This document shows positions 49,922-61,383 of a stretch of 64,000 nt of DNA, in pieces. The translations under genes and the position numbers were made by a program. The notes beneath the pieces are model-generated. The model saw only the letters and a program-made list of their open reading frames with translations, made no database searches and had not been told where the DNA came from. Within the stretch, counting starts at the first letter, position 1, and the number at the start of each line of letters is the position of its first letter. The stretch is from positions 6,153,770 to 6,217,769 of the forward strand of contig JAQFVV010012420.1 in the NCBI GenBank assembly GCA_028023455.1, read 5' to 3'. The DNA is from Epiperipatus broadwayi (taxonomy: Eukaryota; Onychophora; Udeonychophora; Euonychophora; Peripatidae).

Positions 49922-50200
49922 CAAACAAGGCAAAACTCTCTCTATACAGTAGTGCCACCCTGTGCCAATCAGAGTAATCAATGGATGCCAGAAGGCTTGT
50001 GCATAAAATCCCTATCTAATGCCTACTCATCCAATATCCCCAGACTAGTTTCTGGCTAGGGATTTTATGCACAAGCCTTCTGGCATCCATTGATTACTCT
50101 GATTGGCACAGGGTGGCACTACTGTATAGAGAGAGTTTTGCATTGTTTGATAACAATTATGTGCTAGTATGAGATAGTGATCATGTGATGTTTAGTGGTT
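49922..50200. mobile_element. Recent foldback element FB-B with perfect 85-bp inverted arms
   Basis: Arms 49930-50014 and 50057-50141 are exact reverse complements over 85 bases, and pairing continues outward 8 more bases after one mismatch. The loop is 42 bp. The right side carries an extra subterminal block (50150-50200) whose inverse is seen in the old copy at 33935-34500. TAACTCAATAAATT occurs at 49908-49921 and 50201-50214, a candidate 14-bp target-site duplication. No ORF. Perfect arms indicate very recent insertion or arm homogenisation. Confidence 0.85.
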
Positions 50201-50339
50201 TAACTCAATAAATTAGAAGGAGTAAACTTAAGCTGGTCATTAAATACTGTTTCTATATCAATGGCCTAAATATTACACCACTAAACAAATTATATAAATT
50301 GCCTATGATTTAAGTTGGTCACACTATATTGTTTTCCTG

Positions 50340-50600
50340 AAGGTTTATGATGATGGTGTTCTAGTTGTATTTTTATATTGGACTATTTTCATAATCTATT
50401 ATGAGTATTGACTATCTTTAGAAAAATTTAACTTTATTTAAATATTCCAAATGCATTCAACTGTTAGTAATAGCACATCAAACAGGTATGTATTTGGAAT
50501 ATTTAAATAAAATTAAATTTTTCTAAAGACATTCAATACTCATATTAGATGATGGAAATAGTCCCATATGAAAATACAACACTCTCTATATATTTACATT
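50340..50600. repeat. Foldback relic FB-C, ~100-bp arms
   Basis: The arm reading ATGAGTATTGACTATC TTTAG, then AATATTCCAAAT, is found inverted from about 50493. Arms about 50348-50460 and 50490-50598, roughly 85 per cent matching by eye, with a ~30-bp loop. Confidence 0.75.
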
Positions 50601-51267
50601 AATTTAGTTAGTGTATTGCATCTGCAGTAAATAAAGTATAAAATGTAATATTTTTTTTTAAAAAAAATTAAATTTAAATTGTACCAAAAAGACAATTATT
50701 CTTTTGAGAGATGACCTAGAATAAAAACTAAGAAACAGAATTATTTAAAGTGTGTTCTAGAAGAAAATTATAAAATACTTATAAAGTTTAACTATATGGA
50801 TTAACATATATGTTTATTGTCTGCCAATAAATGATTTGTCAAGTATTATAACCAAATGGATAATGATTTTGGATTTATTAAAATAATGATTAGATCCATT
50901 TTTTATGAAGGATAAGACTATGCTTGTTATCTTACAGCAACAATAATGTGAATATTGCTATACCCTACTAAGGATTATTAATCTTAATAAACTTTGAATG
51001 TTTTAAGAAAGGAAATAAGCTCTTGGATTACTATATTTTTGAAAATATGATTATTTCATGGATTGTTTTTGCATGAACTTAATAAAGAAATTTAAGGATT
51101 ATTGAATTGCTTGTGTATAATCATTAATTTATATTTTACTATCCTTTGATAAACATGTCATATGTTTTATTTATATAATTGCTACTTGTATTATTATTAT
51201 TATAATATAATCCTCAAGACTCTTCCTCCTCTTCTTCTTTTTTATTTTTGCTTACTTTATATAATAT
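50600..51267. other. AT-rich spacer, no gene seen
   Basis: Nothing recognised except A/T homopolymers and a short CCTCTTCTTC pyrimidine patch near 51225. Confidence 0.5.
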
Positions 51268-52448
51268 ATAATATCAAAACTCCACTCTTTTACATTGTAT
51301 AGCAAAATATATATTTATGTAATTGATTACAGTTTCAACTGTTCCCAGCATTCTTCCTCAGATCTACAAATTTAAACATTACGTAAATACAACCACATTT
51401 TATATATTTATACGTATAATCTACAGTTTAACTATTTTACATTATATTATATCCAATAATTTATCATCTAATCCTTTCAACTTTAATACTGTTTATTTTT
51501 ACTTTTATTTTTATTTTTTAATTTTTATACCCTTTCTATCATAATTTATTATATTAATAAATCCCTTTTCATCTTTACCATATTTTACATTTATAAAAAA
51601 TTTTTAAACTTCAATAAACTTACTAAACTATTATATTAACTCCCATCCAACATATATTCTATTTTCTATTTTATAATCTTACAATTTAATCCACTAATTA
51701 TTTAACCTTACTCAATCCATTAATTTTTCTTTTCTATATAATCTAACTTTAACATTTTTTAACTTTTATAAATCAAAACGTAATTACTTTCATATTACTA
51801 TTTAATCTCTTTTTTTATCATAATTTTATTTTAATTCTTACACTTCAAAAAATTGTAAAAGTAAAATAAGAAGTGTAAGAATTAAAATAAAATTATGATA
51901 AAAAAAGAGATTAAATAGTAATATGAAAGTAATTATGTTTTGATTTATAAAAGTTAAAAAATATTAAAGTTAGATTATATAGAAAAGAAAAATTAATGGA
52001 TTGAGTAAGGTTAAATAATTAGTGGATTAAATTGTAAGATTATAAAATAGAAAATAGAATATATGTTGGATATGAGTTAATATAATAGTTTAGTAAGTTT
52101 ATTGAAGTTTAAATTTTTTTATAAATGTAAAATATGATAAAGATGAAAAGTGATTTATTAATATAATAAATTATGATAGAAAGGGTATAAAAATTAAAAA
52201 ATAAAAATAAAAGTAAAAATAAAATAGTATTAAAGTTAAAAGATTAAATGATAAATTATTGGATATAATATAATGTAAAATAGTTAAATTGTAGATTATA
52301 TGTATAAATATATAAAATGTGATTGTATTTATGCAATGTTTAAATTTGTAGATCTGGCGAAGTCTGCTGGGAACAGTTGAAACTGTAATCAATTAAATAA
52401 ATATATATTTAGCTATAAAGTGTAAAAGAGTGGAGTTTTGATATTATG
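51268..52448. mobile_element. Giant palindromic element, 579-bp arms
   Basis: Left arm 51268-51846, spacer 51847-51869 (23 bp), right arm 51870-52448. Outer ends read ATAATATCAAAACTCC and its inverse. The inner arms are nearly identical and the outer parts differ at scattered bases. Each arm holds a 73-codon AT-rich frame starting MITVSTVPS (51323-51544 plus, 52171-52392 minus). The two differ at about a dozen residues, which reflects arm symmetry, not selection. No transposase seen. A MITE-like or foldback element is the likeliest identity. Confidence 0.85.
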
Positions 52449-52575
52449 TATTATTATTGAGTAGTAGTAGTATTTTGGGATCATTTAAAAATAACCAAAA
52501 TGAAAATTTTAGTAATTCTAAATTAAATATAAATAATTATAGTAAATTTTTACTTAATAATTTCTTTTCATTTAT

Positions 52576-52945
52576 TTATCATCATCATCAACCATTACCA
52601 ATCCACTGCAAGATGAAGGTCTCTCCAAGTTCAATCCACCTTCTTTGATCTTTAGCTTCTCTTCACCGCATCACCCTGCACACTTTCTTATTTCATCCAT
52701 CCATCTCCCATGTGATCTTTTTCTGAGTCTTTTACAATCTCTTGGAATCCAGTTTAAGATTTCAATTGTCCATCTATTATCATCTCTTCTAGCAATATGT
52801 CCAGCCCAACTCCACTTCAGTCTTTTAATTTTTTCAATAAAGCCAGTAACACCTTTTTGTTCTCTTACCCATATATTGCATTTTCGATCTCTTCTTGTTA
52901 CTCCCAACATGCATCTGTCCATACTTCTTTGAGTGATCATAAATA
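52576..52945 (-). mobile_element. RTE LINE 3' fragment, second copy
   Basis: 5'-truncated copy of the same RTE family as 19413-21895, sharing the ATCATCATCATCAACCATTA tail. Its minus frame 52940-52671 is open for 89 codons: RSMDRCMLGVTRRDRKCNI, KRLKWSWAGHIARRDDNRW, IEILNWIPRDCKRLRKRSHG, RWMDEIRKCAG. A frameshift precedes the terminal GETFILQWIGNG. The intact frame implies a younger insertion than the 19-kb copy. Confidence 0.85.
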
Positions 52946-53333
52946 TGAAATTGATATATATATGGTAAAGAACTGATTATTATTTGGGATAAGTAACATG
53001 TATGTTTATAAAATAATAATTATAATAAATTAACTATTTTATTTGTAATATAAATTATCAGTAAGCAAGCTAAAATAGATTAATACTTTTCTTTTGTATA
53101 TTTATATATCATTTATTGAAGATAATAAATAAAATATTTTCTTTGTGGTGAAATTGCAATGTCTTAGCATCTTATTATAGTTAAAGTAGGCAGAACATTA
53201 TAGGCTAAACTATTTCAAACTGTTAAACATATTAATTAATATCTTATTGTTCTATTTATTATATATATATATCATTTATTTTGTAAATAAAATTATCATT
53301 GTATTCATTAATCTTGAATGAATAGTTTTATTT

Positions 53334-53444
53334 TTTTTTTCTCATATGTCATAGCACCGGCTGGGACGCGAACCCACGACCGTCTGCAACCAACTACTTG
53401 CTTGCAAGGCAGCTGCGATGACCTCTTGGCTAACAACGCTTGAC
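53334..53444 (-). repeat. tRNA-derived SINE S2, best copy, with target-site duplication
   Basis: On minus it starts GTCAAGCGTTGT and has A-box TAGCCAAGAGGT (53432-53421). The B-box GGTTCGCGTCC (53374-53364) matches the consensus at 10 of 11 positions. It ends GCTATGACATATGAG and poly(A). An 11-bp repeat TAGTTTTATTT (53323-53333 and 53445-53455) brackets it. Its GC content stands far above its surroundings. Not a functional tRNA: anticodon-arm and acceptor pairing are not evident. Confidence 0.85.
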
Positions 53445-53952
53445 TAGTTTTATTTAATTTAGTAAATACATGATATAACAATAAAAATTCAGAATCTCTA
53501 TGCAATTTAAAACATTTGAAATTTTTAACCAGCAAAATAATATATATTTTACTTTTTATTAAAATTCAGTAATTATCAACGGTGAACCTAATGTTTTCAT
53601 AGATATCTGATCTATTAGTATTATTCAAACATAAAGAAAATCAATAAATTATTTATACAAATTTTATATATAATCATCAAACTTAAATAATTTTATTCAT
53701 CTTTCAACAATATAATAAATTTAGTACTTGACTTGGTTTGAATAATTTAAAAGGGTTAATTTGTGAATTAAACCCATTATAAACTATTACTGAATATATC
53801 AAAAGTAAGTAGGATAGGACATTTTAAAAATAGCATCCTTTTGTAAAGTGGAAAACTATATAAACTATAATAACGAGAAGCTAATACGATGTTGATGTTC
53901 AGTAATGGAAATGACTAAAATGAATTGCAATCTATGAATCTTTATCATTTAA

Positions 53953-54273
53953 ATCCACCATGTTATCACTGCATTTTTATTCTTATGGAAATATCTAAAA
54001 AATACAGGGTTTTGTCAGAATTACGAATTTAGTTCAAATAGTAATAAGTGCTTCTTCAACTTAATTAAAAATATTCAAGAAAAAGAAGAGAGAGGCAGAC
54101 CCATACCTGACCATACTAACCTGGGAACTCACAACTGGCTTAAACAGCACCTGAATAAACACTCCTTAAATAGACTTAAAAAACAACAACTAAGGGCTAA
54201 TGATTTCTTTAACTATAACTCACCAAAGCAAGGCTTTTTAACACTAACATTTGAATATAGACAAGACAAATGA
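53953..54273 (+). CDS. Unassigned 106-codon open frame, possible 3'-terminal exon or retrocopy
   Basis: The frame runs open from after a TAA at 53950 to TGA at 54271-54273. No suitable ATG opens it. The downstream two thirds is G+C-rich for this window and reads like real protein: NIQEKEERGRPIPDHTNLG, THNWLKQHLNKHSLNRLKKQ, QLRANDFFNYNSPKQ, GFLTLTFEYRQDK. About 145 bases after the stop lies AATAAA. Possible splice acceptors (for example AATACAG near 54000-54006) have weak pyrimidine tracts, so an exon is only one option. The others are a retrocopied gene end or an unknown element's ORF. I do not recognise the family. Confidence 0.4.
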   Translation: MHHVITAFLFLWKYLKNTGFCQNYEFSSNSNKCFFNLIKNIQEKEERGRPIPDHTNLGTHNWLKQHLNKHSLNRLKKQQLRANDFFNYNSPKQGFLTLTFEYRQDK

Positions 54274-54416
54274 CCTTACTACCTTGTAGCAGAATGATAT
54301 AAAACTATACAATAGCACTTGTTTTGTAATTTGCCAAATTTTCAGATCAAAATTTCTTTTCTGTAACCTATAACTTGTGATTTCACATTGTATTATCTGT
54401 ATTTGCTCTTAGGTCA

Positions 54417-54422
54417 AATAAA
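54417..54422 (+). promoter_or_regulatory. Candidate polyadenylation signal AATAAA
   Basis: First canonical AATAAA downstream of the stop codon at 54271-54273, about 145 bases away, followed by an A-rich run. In AT-rich DNA this hexamer is frequent by chance, so its weight comes only from its position behind the open frame. Confidence 0.35.
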
Positions 54423-54429
54423 ATTATCT

Positions 54430-57400
54430 TAAAAGAGAAATAATTTAAACTTAACTATAAATGTAAGTAAATGCGTAATATTGTTTAAGTTTTTATTTTT
54501 ATTTTTTATGGCTATAAAAAACAAAATAGAATAAAAAAGAATTAACAATTATACTACTGTAATTATGTAAACTTTTGAATAATTAAAAACGTTCAATACT
54601 TTAAAAAAGAAAATATTAAATTTAGAATAAAACTTGCTTTTAAACACTAACAGCAGCAGCAAAAATAAGAACAAAATAGAAAATCAGTAATGAAAATAAG
54701 AATAAACAAATACAAAAATCCATCTTAACATATAAGAATTTTATAATATTATAACTCGTCTAAATACCAGAGTTCATGAAACTTAATAATAAATATTCTA
54801 ACAAAGATGTTAAAATAAATAGTATAAAGGGGTGGAAGATAATGGCAAACTATTATTGACGCTCACCAAACCTTCAAATAGCAAAAAAACTGGAGTGAGA
54901 TGGGATAATAAAAAATAAATATATTCCACAAATAAATAAAAAAAATTTAACTTAAAATCGAAATGTAAATTTAAAAAGTTGTAATGGATTTTGATTAAAA
55001 GTAATATTTTGGATGAAGATTTGTGAAAAAATATTGTATCTGTTATTGGGAAATGAACATACTTTAAGAAATTAATAGATTACATATATATATATAAAGA
55101 AAGAAAATAACATTTAACTAATTTATTTTTTACAAATTGCTTTTAAAAATTAAAAATCTGTTTTATATAAATACTCTTAGTAAAATACAATTTATGAATA
55201 TTATTTTTAAAGTAAAAGGAATTCACTTTTATATATAAAACAATTTATTAAAAAGAAAAATCATTCTTACTTATTGATTTTTTTTTATACAATGAATATT
55301 TCTTTATATGTATATATTATTTTAAAATACAGAAATTATATATAGCCTGAATAAATATAAGATATAAAAAAATTCATTTTAACATTTTCAAAAGTAAAAT
55401 ATTATGTTACTACAAACAAGGATCCAAAACTAATCGTTCAGCAAGAATATGGCATAAAGAACAAGCTGTGAAAAAACAACTTAACCTTGTATATGTAGTA
55501 ATTAAAAAAAGTCTCTTAATGTACATTATATGCTTGTGTAAACTGTGATATGTGTATTACGCAATTATGCACTTAAAATATGTAGTTATGTATGATAATG
55601 CAACTTAAATCTATATAAACACCCTTATCTTAAAATTGTTCTTTCCAGTAATCCATTCATCAATCCTAAATTTCTGAATCATGAATTGCTTATTCTAAAA
55701 TTCATTGTTGTCTTCTAAATCCTATGATGATCTTGGTTTTTTGGAAGAGTGCAGCAGGTGATGACTGAGGAACTCTAGAGATAAAGTTTAGAATGGATGG
55801 TTGATGTGCTTCTTGAATTTTTTTTATATGGGATACCATGATTTCACAACTGTGAAAAGTTTAAGTACACCTATGATGGTTTGGACACTTTGTTCTATTT
55901 TGTCTTTGTTTTTAAAAATAATGGTGATGATAAATGTGAATAAACCCATAGAAGAACAGATATCATGATTTTTTTTCTCTTCTTTCAAAGTTGATTTAAA
56001 ATATCTATTTCTGTTTCTATGCTCAGAAATTTTCTTGATTTTTTCATGGTCATATTAATTGAAGCCATGATTCTAATTTAAAATGTATGTAGCTATAAAT
56101 GTTTAAACAGAATCTCTAGAAAAAACAGTATTCTTTTAACTGACAAAATGTACAGCAAAATAAATGAGAAAGTGAAAGTAAACAAACTAGCAGTTAACAA
56201 TTTTTTTGTGTTCTTCTGCACAACTGTTTCTCATTGATCCATACTGAAGTATTTTTTTTCAAATTATACTACTATATTATATTATTTACATAAAATTATT
56301 TACAATTAAAGAACATTGTAACAACTTATTTAATTGATCAGAAAAATGTGTTATTTATCATTAGTGTAAAAGCAGCAAAATTAGCATATGGTACATTGTT
56401 AAAATCTAATCGTAGTTAACTTAAAAAAAACATTTTGACAATATTAAAAAAGAAAAAAAGTATTTAATGCATTCTGTGTTTGCATATTGTAATCAATAGT
56501 TACGGCTTTTTTTATTACTATTTGTATTATGCAGGTCTAAATAAAGATCACTTTATATACAAATACACTAGCTGTAGCATTTTTTTGCCTTGAGATATCA
56601 CATTTTGTTAAGTACGGTAGACATGTTCTTTGAAATGATTTTCAAATTTTTTGATTAATGCAATTTAACTTTTTAAATAAATATTAAACCTATGAATCTT
56701 TTTCAATTTATTTGTATGCAATTTTATATACTTTTTTAAAAACTGAAAATACATTCAAGTTAACAGTTTTATGCTGAATAAAATTTTCATTTTTTTTTTC
56801 AATTCTACATTTTTATACATGTGGGATAACATTACAAGTTGTTTTAAAATCGAGCAAATGAACTGTGTTATTTTTAATTTAGAAGTAATCTTTAGCATAC
56901 AAAGTTCATTATTATGAAATATTTTTTTTTTCAAAATAACAATTATAATAACTAAATTACAATATGATGATCATTATTTTTGCCACAAGCAAAGTACTGT
57001 TTGTAAAAAATTTGATTCATAAAAGTGAATAAATACAGTGTGCAGTTTTTAAACTAATGTATACATTTTAAAATTTAGTATGGTATTAATGTATTTGGTT
57101 ATTATATGACATTAAAATATGATTTTGATTATTTATTATATTAAAAGAAACATGTTTTTTGTGCTTTGTAATCATTAATGATGAAAATCTTTACTTTGGA
57201 TATACCATTAATGAAGAACAGATTGTCTTGCAAAGATGCTGGATGAAAATTATATAAAATACTGTAGTGTACATTCATTAATCGTATTTTAAGTTTATAA
57301 TTGAAATATGGTATGCAGTATAAATATTGTGTCCAGTATTGTGTATTATGAATAAACTCTGTACTATACAGTTTCAGCATGAAAGTCGTTATTTTGCTTT

Positions 57401-58760
57401 TGAATGATATAACATTAATAACTATCATATGATGTCATCAGAATTACAAAATAGCCATCAAAAAAAATTTTTTTTTACATTTTTTTATGATTAATCGATT
57501 GTAAATCAAAATAGGGGATACAAAATTGATGATGATCACTTTTGTAAATCCTCACATAAAGGTAGGCACTAAGTAGGATATAAGTGTGCATGATAATATA
57601 ATGATAGTATAATTTGTATGACTAAAATTGGTTTGTAATATAAATTTTGTGGCTAGAAAAAATATAATTAAAAAATGAAGTCCCAGCTATTATTGATTTT
57701 ACAAAATCATATTTTATTGCTCACTGAATGAGGAAAAAATCACTAATAATATTATGAAAATTTAAAATCCTTTTAATGTGACCATTTTACTGAACTTTTT
57801 CAAAGGTATAAACAAATGCATAAACAAATGCATACCATTAGTACACATGTAGTATAAATTGTTTAAATGATAATCAATTAAAAACTATATATTAAAACTG
57901 AATATTTATTTGTTCCAAAACATATGTCACATAAAATATTTGGAAAGATAATGTAGTAGCTGAGAAATATTCATAACTTATCTATTAAAATAAAATAGGA
58001 TTTTTATTTAGCATAAATATGTGGTTTATAATTATTTTTGTTCAAAGGAAAAATTATTTAACATATTTATAATGCACGATTCATAATTTTCTAAATATTT
58101 TTTTATTATGCTGTACATTAAAATATGTATTTTTTATCGTTTAATTTTTACAATTTATTTAATGACTTTTATTCTTAATATCTCCCCGCCATCAGTCACA
58201 TATAAACTTACTTAATTTTATTTAAAATCAAACAAATTATTATTATTTTTAATTCTGTGCTTTTGAACCCAACTCAGGTAAAAAGTTATATAATGGATTC
58301 ACAAATTACGTATCTAACTTCTCAAGTTTATTTATGTGCCATCCCAAACAAATGTAAATAAACAAAAAAAAGTAAACAAATAACTAATAAAAACAATGAA
58401 ATTTATGAATTTATTAAATTTTACAAATCTTGTTGGAATGGTAGTCATTTTTTTAAAACCAAATACCACATTTTCAAATGTTAATTTTCATGTTTATATT
58501 TTCTTCATGATCAGTAGCATTATTGAAAGCATATATATATATATCGATTTATTTCTCAACATTTTTTTTTTTTAATTTTTTTTTATTCTGTATAGTCAAG
58601 TATTTTTTTAGAATCATGAGTGATAATTCAAAAAACCTTATATTTTCATTAAAGAAGAAAATAAAAATTATTTGATTTAGTAAAAAAAAAATAAAAGAAG
58701 TGTTATTCAGAAATGGGCCATACGTATCAAAAAACTGAATCATTTATTAGAGAAATAATA
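54430..58760. other. AT-rich stretch, no gene seen
   Basis: No recognisable protein blocks on either strand. Frames such as 57141-57428 minus (95 codons) are of AT-rich chance composition. Confidence 0.5.
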
Positions 58761-58764
58761 AAGA

Positions 58765-58815
58765 GAGAAAAGCAGGTCCATGCTATTGTTGCTTATGCTC
58801 CCATCACAGATGAAT
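58765..58815 (+). pseudogene. Possible LINE endonuclease scrap
   Basis: The plus frame reads QVHAIVAYAPITDELN, resembling the VYAPTxDxxx motif that starts the catalytic part of LINE apurinic-type endonucleases (as in RTE and CR1). Only about 17 codons are recognisable, so this is a weak call. Confidence 0.3.
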
Positions 58816-59269
58816 TAAACATATGATCATTAATAAGTCTCTTTAAAATCAATAAAAAGAAAGCCAATTTTTTGTCTGACTTAATTTTATAGGATTGGGG
58901 GGAAATATTATAAAGTTTACAATACTTTAAAAAATTGGTTTGAGTCTTTAAAGACTCTATTTTACTAGGCATATATATATAAGCAATTTCTTAATATCCC
59001 TAATTTTTGCAAAAAAAAAATATTAAATATTATTTGCCACATATTAGAATAAAACAATTAATAATATTAAAAGTATATAAACATATACTTAAATAAAATA
59101 ACTATTAATAAGTATCTACATAATGCACTCTAAAACAAATAATTGAAAATCATCAAAAAATCATATTAACCCTATTTAAAATATAAGTAGCCAAATCTAC
59201 AAAATAAAATTAATTAATGCCTGATGCTATACTAGTAATTATAAATAAAATAGATATTCATATAACATT

Positions 59270-60728
59270 TCAATACTAGCCAAAAAGTAAAATTTTACTA
59301 AAATTCTTTCACAACCATGGTTTCATCTATTAACAAATAGACCTTTTTAAGTGAAATTCAATAAATTATACTTCCCATCATTTACTTTAACAATCAACTT
59401 CAATTAACATCAAAGGATGTTTTCATGAGATTGGTGGCCTCAGATTCAAAAGTATTTATCATTAAAGTTTCTTTTACTCTGATTTTCAATTAATTAATTA
59501 ATGGATTTGTTTTAGAAAATGATAGCATTTTTGGTAATTTAGATATTGAAAGCATTTATCAATTAGTTGATAAGATAAAAAGTATTAATGTGTTTCTTAC
59601 TGTTTTAAAAAAATATGAATATGATAAGATCAAGATTATCCATGCTTGCTATTGTTATTAGAAGATTCTATGCATTTTGTGTGGAATGATGTGTTTTATA
59701 AAATTAAAGAGGAATGGATTATGGGATATGTTATTTTTTCTTTAATGTGCTGTCTATATTGATTTTTTAGAGAGCAGTGTTATTAATAGTTATTTTGCTT
59801 CTTTAAAATTATTTTTTAGATATGTTGATGATTGTTTTTTTGTTTGTTTTTTGATAGATTGAAGGCTTTAGATTCCAACATTAAATTTATTATTGAAAGC
59901 AGTTTTTTGAATTTGTTAGGTTAAAATTTTTAGATGTAAGTGTTGAAAAAATTTAAGAAATATGATAAAGCCAGACAATTATCAATCTTTCTTTATTGAA
60001 TTTTTGTTATAAAAGTTATTATTTTGAAAGTAATAGTTATATTCAAAGGAGTCAATTTGGTTCTGATTATATTTAGTTAGGATGTAATCATGAACTTATT
60101 AGAAATGTTATATTTAATAAAATATCTTTAAATGTATTAATAATAAACATTTACTTTTTAGTGAGAATAGAGAGTTTATTTCTTTACTATATAAGTCATC
60201 AATTTATAAATTGATTTATAAAAATAGTTTTTTATTGGATAATATGAAAGAGTTAATTAAAAATAGCCAATTGATAGCAAACTATTCCTGGAATAGTTTG
60301 TAAGATTCTTACAATTGTCATAAAATTTATATAGGTCAAAATAAATTAAGTCTTATTGAAAGAATTAAAGTTCATATAAGTAGAGATAAAAATAGATATC
60401 ATAACTCAGCTTTGTATATTGATGAATTGAATACAGGTCACAAAATATTATTTGGCAATCTTTTATAAAAAATGTGAATTGAAAAGAAGAGTTTTGATGA
60501 TAAAATTTTTTGAATCTAGCACCATCAATCTCATGAAGACATCCTTTGATGTTAAAGGAAGTTGGATGTCAAAGTGAATGATGGGAAGGGTATTTTATTT
60601 TGTGTATATATATATATATGTTGTATATTTTGTTGAATTTCACTTGAAAAGATCTATTTGTTAATAATTGAAATCATGATTGTGGAAGAATTTTAATAAA
60701 ATTTTGTTTTTTTGGGTGGTATTGTAAT
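59270..60728 (+). mobile_element. Penelope-like element between ~200-bp inverted arms (PLE-2)
   Basis: Arms about 59270-59485 and 60478-60728 are inverted copies. Shared outer block: AAAATTTTA(C/T)TAAAATTC. Shared middle block: AACAAATAGA(C/T)CTTTT then AAGTGAAATTCAA. Shared inner block: CATCAAAGGATGT(T/C)TTCATGAG. The right arm has an extra (TA)n stretch. The ~990-bp interior carries plus-strand Penelope coding remains. This is a second element with inverted rather than direct terminal repeats, unrelated in arm sequence to PLE-1. Confidence 0.75.
59500..60470 (+). pseudogene. Penelope-like reverse transcriptase and GIY-YIG pseudogene (PLE-2)
   Basis: Blocks in order on plus. SMHFVWNDVFYKIKEEW with IMGYVIFSLM (about 59660-59755) corresponds to the F-x-F-NGxFYxQxxGxxMGSPLSPLM block. 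FFRYVDDCFFV follows, with YVDD at 59821-59832 intact. SNIKFIIE and LKFLDVSV (about 59875-59945) match the PNIxFTxE...FLD block. SYNCHKIYIGQNKLSLIER with IKVHISRDKNRYHNSA (about 60310-60410) matches the GIY-YIG nuclease C-x-K-x-YIGQTxRxLxxRxxEH segment. The GIY half is lost to a stop. Several frameshifts. The core is only about 1 kb, so the N-terminal part is also missing. Confidence 0.72.
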
Positions 60729-61375
60729 GTTATGCCTGTTCTGAAAGCAGACTAACAACTAGTCAATTATAATTTCAATTTCCATTCAAACTATGTATTA
60801 TTTAGATAATAAAGCTAATAAGACTCAAGGCTGGATAGATTTACAAATATAAATACATGAAAGCAAACAATATTTAAACAATAGCAATCTCACTAACAAT
60901 CAACAATTGCAATCTGTTGTCAAGGCAACCTCATTTACAATAAATGTGAATACCTTTCTTTACCTATGGTCCAATATGTTTATGTAATCACTAAAGATTG
61001 CAACTTCACTAAAGAGAATGTGATTATTAATTCAAAGAAGTTTAAATAAACCTCATAAACAGGAAATTATAACCTGTTCTGTTTCTCACTCTCTTTAGTC
61101 AAATTGCAATCATTAATGTCTATATAAACATGTTGTACATAGATAAAGGTGGCTAGCCACCATTGTTATACAAGGAGGTTGCCTTGACAACAGACTGAGA
61201 TTACTGAATGTTACTGATATTGTTTAAGTGTTGACTGATTTTGTTTATTTACATTTATAAATCTATCTAGTCTTGAGGATTATTAAATTTATTATCATAA
61301 ATAATACATAGTTTCAATAGAATTTGAAAGTTATACTTGACTATTTGTTAGTCTGCTTTCAGAACAGATTACATT
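60729..61375. mobile_element. Foldback element FB-E, ~280-bp arms
   Basis: Outer ends TGTTCTGAAAGCAGACTAAC (60737) and its inverse (ending 61366). Arms about 60737-61015 and 61085-61366 share ATAGATTTA.AAAT and GTTGTCAAGGCAACCTC and an ACTAAAGA.(G)A..TGTGA/TCACTCTCTTTAGT pairing. Non-coding. Directly abuts the right arm of PLE-2. Confidence 0.75.
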
Positions 61376-61383
61376 TGCCTGTT

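Noticed and set aside
51323-52392. Two homologous 73-residue proteins on opposite strands
   Set aside because: They are the same arm of one palindrome read twice; differences are random and the sequence is AT-driven.
53334-53444. Functional tRNA gene
   Set aside because: A and B boxes are good, but there is no convincing acceptor or anticodon stem, and the block has a poly(A) tail and target-site duplication, so it is a SINE.
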